From Pseudoalteromonas luteoviolacea DSM 6061 (lineage in GTDB: Bacteria > Pseudomonadota > Gammaproteobacteria > Enterobacterales > Alteromonadaceae): a stretch of DNA of 64,000 nt. Where the stretch lies: positions 40,267 to 104,266 of the forward strand of contig NZ_AUYB01000114.1 in NCBI RefSeq assembly GCF_001625655.1, written 5' to 3'. Positions 58,902 to 64,000 of the stretch are shown piece by piece. Numbering within the stretch: position 1 is the stretch's first letter; each line of letters starts with the position of its first letter. Under the pieces are notes generated by a model that searched no databases, was not told where the DNA came from, and worked only from the letters and a program-made list of their open reading frames with translations. The position numbers were made by a program, and so were the translations under genes.

Positions 58902-59810
58902 ATGACAACAGATTCTAGCGTGCGGCAAGGCTATTTATATGCAACGCTTGCGTTTATTATGTGGGGCTTGGCGCCTATCTACTTTAAGTCAATAGAGCAT
59001 GTAGATGCGCTAGAAATACTAGTACATCGAGTCATTTGGTCAGTTGTATTTATATTCATTGTGATCACGGTACGAAAAAACTGGCATACAGTACGTAAAG
59101 TACTAGGGAATCCCAAATTGGTAATGATGCTGGTAGTCACCGCTTTATTACTGGGTTTTAATTGGGGGCTATTCATTTGGGCTGTCAACAATGGCTATAT
59201 GTTGGATGCAAGCCTTGGCTATTACATAAACCCTTTATTGAATGTTTTTTTAGGCATGCTGTTTTTGTCTGAAAAGCTTAGATTCGGACAAAAGGTGGCA
59301 GTATTACTGGCCTCTACCGGGGTTATTATACAATTGATTAGCTTTGGCTCATTTCCATATATTGCGATGTCTTTAGCGTGCTCATTTGCTATTTATGGTT
59401 TATTGAGGAAAAAGATGGCCGTAGATTCCCTGCCTGGCATATTTATAGAGTCACTTATTCTCCTACCAATAGCATTAGTGTACTGGTTTTTCCTTGAACC
59501 GAGTTTAACGAGTAATATGTTGGGGAATACGTGGGATCTTAACCTATTGCTTATTGCGGCGGGCATTGTAACTACGTTGCCATTGTTAAGCTTTACTGGG
59601 GCTGCAAAAAGACTTCCGTATTCAACTCTCGGCTTTTTTCAATATATCGGTCCGAGCTTAATGTTCACACTTGCGGTGGTATTTTACGGTGAAGAATTTG
59701 ATGTGGAACGAGCGGTGACATTTGCTTTTATCTGGGGCGCGTTGCTCTTATTCACTCTAGATTCTTTAAAAGCCAGTAAAACGAAAAGAGTTGCAGCCAC
59801 ACAAGGCTAA
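58902..59810 (+). CDS. rarD: EamA-family transporter RarD
   Basis: RarD belongs to the drug/metabolite transporter superfamily. The 302-residue protein has about ten membrane helices and the RarD-type opening GYLYATLAFIMWGLAPIYFK. It contains NWGLFIWAVNNGYMLDASLG and YYINPLLNVFLGMLFLSEKL, hallmarks of the subgroup. The substrate is unknown; resistance to chloramphenicol has been proposed in some species. GGGGAG precedes the ATG. It is convergent with the diguanylate cyclase gene. Confidence 0.92.
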   Translation: MTTDSSVRQGYLYATLAFIMWGLAPIYFKSIEHVDALEILVHRVIWSVVFIFIVITVRKNWHTVRKVLGNPKLVMMLVVTALLLGFNWGLFIWAVNNGYMLDASLGYYINPLLNVFLGMLFLSEKLRFGQKVAVLLASTGVIIQLISFGSFPYIAMSLACSFAIYGLLRKKMAVDSLPGIFIESLILLPIALVYWFFLEPSLTSNMLGNTWDLNLLLIAAGIVTTLPLLSFTGAAKRLPYSTLGFFQYIGPSLMFTLAVVFYGEEFDVERAVTFAFIWGALLLFTLDSLKASKTKRVAATQG

Positions 59811-59826
59811 TGCCAATCAGTTTTTG

Positions 59827-59851
59827 TTGCCTCTTAAAAGTTAAGAGGCAA
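59827..59851. terminator. Palindromic hairpin between rarD and the diguanylate cyclase gene
   Basis: TTGCCTCTTAA and TTAAGAGGCAA are perfect complements around a three-base loop. The hairpin overlaps the stop codon of the reverse-strand gene (59841-59843) and lies 17 bases after the rarD stop. It lacks a clean U-run, so it is a moderate candidate for a bidirectional terminator. Confidence 0.55.
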
Positions 59852-61076
59852 TTTGATTCCTGCCTGACTCTTTAGCCGTGTAAAGGTTTTCGTCGGCAAT
59901 TTTAATCAAAGGGTCAATACTCTCTATGGTTTTATCGACTACTCCTATAGAGACTGTAAATGGGATATGGTAAGGCGTAAGTGAACTGCTATTCTTTTCA
60001 AGGAAAAGTCTAAACTGTTCAAGTTGAGCCATATTGTCTGTGCTACTTGCTGAGCGAAATAGCACTGCAAATTCTTCACCACCAAGCCTTGCGTATAAGT
60101 CATGTTGAAAAAACTTCTCGAAACATTCGCCAATAGACTGTAGCACCTTGTCTCCGGCGTCATGCCCATGCTGATCATTAATCTTCTTAAAAAAGTCTAT
60201 ATCAATCATAGCAAGCATACTGGATTGATTTTGTCTGCTATTAATTGCGAGCAATTTACTTGCATGTTCGAAAAAATAACGCCGATTGGGTAGTTGAGTT
60301 AAGTAATCGGTATTTGCTTGTCTTCTTATTGTTGCAATGTTTTCTAACATGTCCACGTTTTGGCTCAAACGACAATAAAACTCTTCTGGGTTGAATGGTT
60401 TTCGTAAGTAGTCATTGGCGCCGCTTTTTAGAAAGCGCGCAGACAAATAAGCGTTGTTAGTGCCAGAGATACCAATAATTGCTTTGTCATCGTTACTATA
60501 AAGTCGACGGATCTCTGCGCATAGCTCTTCTCCTCGCATCCGAGGCATCTCATTGTCGGTGATAATGACATCAATATCAGGGTTTTGATTGAGGGTTTCT
60601 AATGCCTCGACTCCGTCTCCTGCCACATAGACTTGATATTTATGTCTTTCCAATAATGAGCTAATGTGTCTTCTGGTTGCCGCTGAATCGTCAACAACCA
60701 AGACTTTAACCTGCTCGTTTCGAGGTAACCTCTGCAATTGCTTTTTAAGGTATTGGTAAGCTTGTTTGTTTTCTTTGGTAATGTAATCAATGACAGGGTA
60801 CTTATCGACAGTATCACGGGTACTTGACTCTAAATTCCCGGTCATAACTATCGTTGGAATGTTGGCTTTCACTGTGTAAGGAATGGCTTCGCCGTTAGAG
60901 GCATCAGGTAATACAAAGTCAACAACTGCACAAAAATAATCGTGATCGTTGATTAGCCTTTTTGCACTTTCCAAAGTCGTCGCTACATCAACATCGTAGC
61001 CTACTGAACTTGCAATGTGTTTTTGGACTTTTGCAATAGTCGGAGTGTCTTCAATTATCAGCACTTTTCTTAACAC
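59841..61076 (-). CDS. Diguanylate cyclase with two receiver domains (PleD-like)
   Basis: This protein of about 411 residues makes the second messenger c-di-GMP. Order: receiver 1 (about 3-115, phospho-acceptor D53 in VVDFVLPD), receiver 2 (about 122-240, D174 in IITDNEMPRMRG and K226 in LRKPFNPEEF), then a GGDEF domain (about 250-411) with the active-site motif GGEEF (332-336). No RxxD inhibitory site is visible five residues before the motif. I prefer the GTG at 61076, which has AAGG eight bases upstream, over the in-frame GTG at 61082. Its partner kinase is unknown. Confidence 0.88.
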   Translation of the reverse strand: MLRKVLIIEDTPTIAKVQKHIASSVGYDVDVATTLESAKRLINDHDYFCAVVDFVLPDASNGEAIPYTVKANIPTIVMTGNLESSTRDTVDKYPVIDYITKENKQAYQYLKKQLQRLPRNEQVKVLVVDDSAATRRHISSLLERHKYQVYVAGDGVEALETLNQNPDIDVIITDNEMPRMRGEELCAEIRRLYSNDDKAIIGISGTNNAYLSARFLKSGANDYLRKPFNPEEFYCRLSQNVDMLENIATIRRQANTDYLTQLPNRRYFFEHASKLLAINSRQNQSSMLAMIDIDFFKKINDQHGHDAGDKVLQSIGECFEKFFQHDLYARLGGEEFAVLFRSASSTDNMAQLEQFRLFLEKNSSSLTPYHIPFTVSIGVVDKTIESIDPLIKIADENLYTAKESGRNQIAS

Positions 61077-61157
61077 ATGCACAACCTTAACAGTCTTTTA
61101 TTACTTCAGTTTTAACTGAAAGCGGAAAAAAAGCAATGAAGAAAATAAGATTCACAC

Positions 61158-61189
61158 GGGGAAGTCTATGATAATTTCGTTACTTCCCC
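61158..61189. repeat. Inverted repeat upstream of the diguanylate cyclase gene
   Basis: GGGGAAGT (61158-61165) and ACTTCCCC (61182-61189) are exact complements around 16 bases. A second near-palindrome, TTCAGTT..AACTGAA (61105-61120), lies closer to the gene start. Neither is followed by a U-run, so they look more like operators than terminators. Confidence 0.6.
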
Positions 61190-61224
61190 ACATTGACACC
61201 CAGAATAACAAATATATGGCTCTA

Positions 61225-61608
61225 CTAATTAGGCGCTTCAGCTACTGATAATTCCTCATTGCTTTTAGTTGACTCGTAGTGTGAAGGCGGCTTTACTTGG
61301 CTGCTTAAAGTGTGAATACGGTGTTTTTGAGTCGTGAGTGAAAGATATTTACACCAAATTTTTTCTATTCTATTTGCTGGTGGCCGCTTATGTTTAAGCA
61401 TGTCTACAAATTGTTGTTGGTAGGTATTCACCGGTGCAAACTTTTCATCGTTGAGTCCTTTGAGCAAGTGCCCATGTTGCTGTAATAAATCAGACTCTAA
61501 TAAAGTGAAGTGACCACTTCTGGAAAATCCCTGTGGAAAGTTCAAATCATCGTAAAATGACTTGGATGCAGTAAAAGCTTCTTTTAATTCCGCTATATTC
61601 ATATCCAT
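61225..61608 (-). CDS. maoP: Macrodomain Ori organisation protein MaoP (YifE, DUF413)
   Basis: MaoP is a small protein that in E. coli organises the Ori macrodomain through the maoS site. The 127-residue protein shows the DUF413 pattern: FYDDLNFPQGFSRSGHFTLL, SDLLQQHGHLLKGLNDEKFA, and ANRIEKIWCKYLSL near the C-terminus, matching E. coli YifE as I recall it. The ATG at 61608 has GAGGGA eight bases upstream. It is divergent from an hdfR-like LysR gene, as in E. coli. Confidence 0.92.
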   Translation of the reverse strand: MDMNIAELKEAFTASKSFYDDLNFPQGFSRSGHFTLLESDLLQQHGHLLKGLNDEKFAPVNTYQQQFVDMLKHKRPPANRIEKIWCKYLSLTTQKHRIHTLSSQVKPPSHYESTKSNEELSVAEAPN

Positions 61609-61693
61609 GATGTTTCCCTCGCATCGTTTGCAACGAGTATGGACTATTCTTTTGGCTTTTTTAAACGAGATTTTTTAATCAAAAGGTGGGGTA

Positions 61694-62542
61694 ATGGACA
61701 AGGAACTATTAAAAACTTTTGTCGAAGTTTCGAAAACTCGCCATTTCGGACGCGCCGCCGAAAATTTATATATAACTCAGTCAGCTGTTAGTTTTCGCAT
61801 TCGACAACTAGAGCAGCATTTGGGCGTGAGTTTATTTACAAGGCAAAGGAATAATATTCAACTGACAGCACCCGGCGAGAGGTTGTTACCTCATGCGCAA
61901 ATGTTATTGACCGGTATGCAAAGAGCAAGGTTAGATGTTGCTCTTGCTAATAATATGCGTCAGCAGCTTTCTTTAGCTGGAACGCCGAATATTTGGGATG
62001 CGTATTTGCAATTCGGTATTAATCAGATTGTCTCGTCTATGCCGGGGGTCTCATTAGTAGCCGAAGTGAAAACTCAGCAAGAGAGTACTCGGTTGCTTTT
62101 AGAGCGCACATTGGACCTTGCTGTATTGTTTGATCCACCAAAAGTAGATGAATTAATAGTTAGACAAGTTAAAAATTTGTCTATAATTCCAGTCAGTACC
62201 TTTAACACCAAGAGTAAGGATGATTTTTTTGGCAAGCAGTATGTGTATGTTGATTGGGGAACCGCGTTTTCGTTATGGCATGCTAAGCAGTTTGAAGGAG
62301 CCGCTCCCCCATATTTTCGTACCAGTACTGGGCGTATTGCATTAGAGCTGATTTTACAATGTGGTGGTTCTGCATATATACCCAAAATGTTGGCGACTGA
62401 CCTGATAGAACAGCAAAAACTGTTTCATGTAGGCTCTGTTGAGCACAACTTTAGGGAAGTATATGTAGCTTATCATAGAGGTAATGATCAGTCAGATCAC
62501 ATAGAAACGATAGTAAACCTACTCGCATCTATGACTGACTGA
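61694..62542 (+). CDS. hdfR: LysR-family regulator HdfR
   Basis: HdfR is a LysR-type regulator reported to repress flagellar master genes (flhDC) in E. coli. The 282-residue protein has the winged helix at the N-terminus (MDKELLKTFVEVSKTRHFGR, AAENLYITQSAVSFRIRQLE), nearly identical to E. coli HdfR, and a type-2 periplasmic-binding effector domain. AAGGTGG precedes the ATG. It is divergent from maoP and is followed by a porin gene and an rRNA promoter region, matching the E. coli neighbourhood. The effector is unknown. Confidence 0.9.
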   Translation: MDKELLKTFVEVSKTRHFGRAAENLYITQSAVSFRIRQLEQHLGVSLFTRQRNNIQLTAPGERLLPHAQMLLTGMQRARLDVALANNMRQQLSLAGTPNIWDAYLQFGINQIVSSMPGVSLVAEVKTQQESTRLLLERTLDLAVLFDPPKVDELIVRQVKNLSIIPVSTFNTKSKDDFFGKQYVYVDWGTAFSLWHAKQFEGAAPPYFRTSTGRIALELILQCGGSAYIPKMLATDLIEQQKLFHVGSVEHNFREVYVAYHRGNDQSDHIETIVNLLASMTD

Positions 62543-62625
62543 AAAAGCAGATGCCTGTTTTATCTAAAGTTACCCATTTATGACACATGGCTGAATTTTC
62601 GGTTTCAATAAAATTTCATTTTTAT

Positions 62626-62655
62626 TTTACGTGTAATATTTCTGTCACTTATAAC
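62626..62655 (+). promoter_or_regulatory. Possible porin promoter
   Basis: TTTACG (62626-62631) and TATAAC (62650-62655) are 18 bases apart and lie 55 bases before the porin ATG. The 5' leader would be about 50 bases, with GAGGAAA as ribosome site. Confidence 0.5.
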
Positions 62656-62709
62656 TGGCAGACTGCGCCTGTCTAATAAATTACGTGTTGCGATATTGAG
62701 GAAATACAC

Positions 62710-63648
62710 ATGAAACTAACCAAATCAGCATTATTACTCTCTATTCTTAGTGGTCTATCTTTGAATGCTCATGCCGATGTTGATGTATATGGTAAAGCAA
62801 ACCTATCAGTACAATCTTCTGATGAAGGTGATGGCTCTTTTACTGAAGTGAAAAGCAATGCTTCACGTTTCGGTTTCAAAGGTTCTGAAAAGCTAGATTC
62901 AGGGCTTGAAGTAATTTACAAATTAGAGTTCCAAGTCGACGTGTCAGACGCGGACTCAAAAGGTGATGATGACAACATTACTGCTCGTAATCAGTATGTT
63001 GGCTTAAAAGGCAAATATGGTGAAGTCGTTATCGGCCGTAACGATACTGCATTCAAGCAATCTCAAGGCAAAATTGACCTATTCAACGATCTTGAAGCAG
63101 ATATCAAAAACATTTTTAAAGGGGAAAATCGTTTAGGCGATTCAATCTCGTTCAAATCAGCAAGTTTTAACGGATTCAAAGTACTCGGTACTTTCATCGC
63201 TGAAGATGCAACAGATGGCGAGAATGGTTACTCAGGTGCTGTAACTTATGGCGATGCTAAGCTGAAGAAGTCTAAATTCTATGTTTCTTTAGCTGGTGAT
63301 AGCGAAGTTAAAGGCTATGATGCTTTGCGTGTAACAGGGCAATTCAAAGCAACTGATGACTTAAAATTAGGTGCAATGTATCAGAAGCAAGAGAAAGTAG
63401 ATGGCACAGGCACTGCTGATGGCTTCTTATTAAACGCTGCATACAGCTTCGGTGCAAACACGGTTAAGCTTCAGTATCAAATGATTGACTTTGACGCAGC
63501 TGGTTCAAAAGATGTTGATGGAATTAGCATTGGTATTGATCATAAATTAGCTAAAGCTGCAAAGTTGTACGCATTCTATTCATCAGTTGATGAAGACAGC
63601 GGTACAGAAGAAGACTATTTAGGCCTAGGTATTGAATACAAGTTCTAA
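62710..63648 (+). CDS. Gram-negative general porin
   Basis: This 312-residue protein has a signal peptide (ending LNAHA, then DVDVYGK) and a predicted 16-stranded barrel. It has the porin-type ADVDVYGKANLSVQ first strand, NASRFGFKGSEKLDSGLEV, ARNQYVGLKGKYGEVVIGRN (with the constriction-loop NDTAFK after it) and the closing LGLGIEYKF with terminal Phe. It would form trimeric channels for small solutes. Specificity cannot be judged. It has a strong terminator downstream. Confidence 0.93.
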   Translation: MKLTKSALLLSILSGLSLNAHADVDVYGKANLSVQSSDEGDGSFTEVKSNASRFGFKGSEKLDSGLEVIYKLEFQVDVSDADSKGDDDNITARNQYVGLKGKYGEVVIGRNDTAFKQSQGKIDLFNDLEADIKNIFKGENRLGDSISFKSASFNGFKVLGTFIAEDATDGENGYSGAVTYGDAKLKKSKFYVSLAGDSEVKGYDALRVTGQFKATDDLKLGAMYQKQEKVDGTGTADGFLLNAAYSFGANTVKLQYQMIDFDAAGSKDVDGISIGIDHKLAKAAKLYAFYSSVDEDSGTEEDYLGLGIEYKF

Positions 63649-63685
63649 TATTGACTTCTATTAAAGTATAGAATCAGGTTGATTG

Positions 63686-63714
63686 AGCCCTTCTTAAATA
63701 AGAAGGGCTTTTTT
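63686..63714 (+). terminator. Intrinsic terminator after the porin gene
   Basis: AGCCCTTCTT pairs with AAGAAGGGCT around a four-base loop, followed by a U-run. It lies 37 bases after the porin stop and insulates the porin gene from the rRNA control region. Confidence 0.93.
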
Positions 63715-63746
63715 GTTTTACGATAGAAACCCCTGATAATGTCGGT

Positions 63747-63777
63747 TTTGTTCGCTATTTGTTCGCTATTTGTTCGG
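63747..63777 (+). repeat. 11-bp tandem repeats resembling Fis sites upstream of the rRNA P1
   Basis: TTTGTTCGCTA occurs twice exactly (63747-63757 and 63758-63768) plus a partial third copy. The 15-base windows at 63750-63764 and 63761-63775 each match the loose Fis core KNNYRNNWNNYRNNM. They lie about 70-95 bases before the expected P1 start point, where Fis sites occur in E. coli rrn promoters. Confidence 0.7.
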
Positions 63778-63812
63778 TTGTGGTATTTTTTCAATTTTAT
63801 TTAAAAAAACGC

Positions 63813-63840
63813 TTGCGCCAATCTCAAATCTCCCTATAAT
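63813..63840 (+). promoter_or_regulatory. rRNA operon promoter P1 with upstream A/T-rich (UP) element
   Basis: TTGCGC (63813-63818) and TATAAT (63835-63840) are 16 bases apart. An A/T tract at 63784-63809 sits just upstream like an UP element, and the -10 is followed by GCGCACCC, the GC-rich discriminator of stable-RNA promoters. Confidence 0.82.
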
Positions 63841-63895
63841 GCGCACCCACTGACACGGAGCAACACGCTGAAAAGCAAGATGCAAAGTGAAGAGT

Positions 63896-63923
63896 AAAGT
63901 TAAATTGAAAGCTTAACTTTTTT
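63896..63923 (+). other. Weak hairpin between the two rRNA promoters
   Basis: AAAGTTAA pairs with TTAACTTT around nine bases, followed by more T residues. Only two of eight pairs are G-C, so it is a weak terminator at best. It could mark a pause site in the P1 leader. Confidence 0.4.
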
Positions 63924-63950
63924 CGAAAGAAAGAAAATTAAATTTTCTAG

Positions 63951-63978
63951 TTGACTTTAAAAGTGAAGCGGTTAATAT
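63951..63978 (+). promoter_or_regulatory. rRNA operon promoter P2
   Basis: TTGACT (63951-63956) and TAATAT (63973-63978) are 16 bases apart, with GGCGCTCC after the -10. The window ends 22 bases later, so boxA and the 16S gene must lie beyond it. Transcription runs to the right. Confidence 0.78.
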
Positions 63979-64000
63979 GGCGCTCCACTTCGCAGCAAAG

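Noticed and set aside
1..64000. Mobile elements, CRISPR arrays, phage genes or integron parts
   Set aside because: No transposase, integrase, recombinase or repeat-spacer pattern was seen. The only hint is the small excisionase-like gene at 54220-54402, which is not enough to call an element.

Overview
The window reads as chromosomal DNA of a marine gammaproteobacterium of the order Alteromonadales, most likely Pseudoalteromonas. The basis is gene order and protein similarity recalled from memory, not a database search. It is moderately AT-rich, densely coded and almost entirely housekeeping in character. No prophage, insertion sequence, CRISPR array or integron was seen.

Layout. (1) 1-453: start of trhP/yegQ, cut by the window edge. 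(2) 680-11061: the conserved block ndk, rlmN, pilW, rodZ, ispG, hisS, yfgM, bamB, der (nucleotide balance, rRNA/tRNA methylation, pilus and cell-shape proteins, isoprenoid synthesis, tRNA charging, outer-membrane assembly, ribosome assembly). (3) 11215-16933: small stress and metabolic genes (VOC protein, DUF2750, GST, parvulin, exported glutathione peroxidase), then a hybrid histidine kinase and a response regulator. (4) 16940-29505: queG divergent from nnr-tsaE-amiB-mutL-miaA-hfq-hflX-hflK-hflC, then purA. (5) 29666-39320: Sel1 protein, Na+/H+ antiporter, proA, two tRNA-Ala(UGC), a lipoprotein/PrdX pair, an MFS exporter, DUF2058, cytochrome c, and an aldolase/acid-sugar dehydratase pair. (6) 39383-46644: suhB divergent from trmJ, then iscRSUA-hscBA-fdx under an elaborate IscR-type operator region. 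(7) 46713-54194: accessory metabolism: an aldehyde dehydrogenase; a sugar nucleotidyltransferase and anomeric HexNAc-type kinase beside a GH109 glycosidase; and a YkoF/PnuT/kinase set that looks like thiamine salvage. (8) 54220-63648: small HTH protein, tRNA-Arg(CCG), an Omp85-family protein, DUF3630-recQ, rarD, a diguanylate cyclase, the maoP/hdfR divergent pair and a porin. (9) 63747-64000: an rRNA-operon control region with P1 and P2 promoters; the 16S gene should start just beyond the window.

How the parts fit. Several blocks keep the same neighbours as in Escherichia coli (ndk-der, queG/nnr-hflC, suhB-trmJ-isc, maoP-hdfR next to rrn). Many growth-related promoters share a -10 box followed at once by a GC-rich discriminator, as expected of promoters tuned to growth rate. 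The most interesting departures from the plain core pattern are the LysM-fused PilW, three IscR operators with a duplicated promoter, the GH109/HexNAc locus, the compact thiamine-salvage locus, a kinase with a degenerate receiver domain, and a regulator with an unassigned output region.
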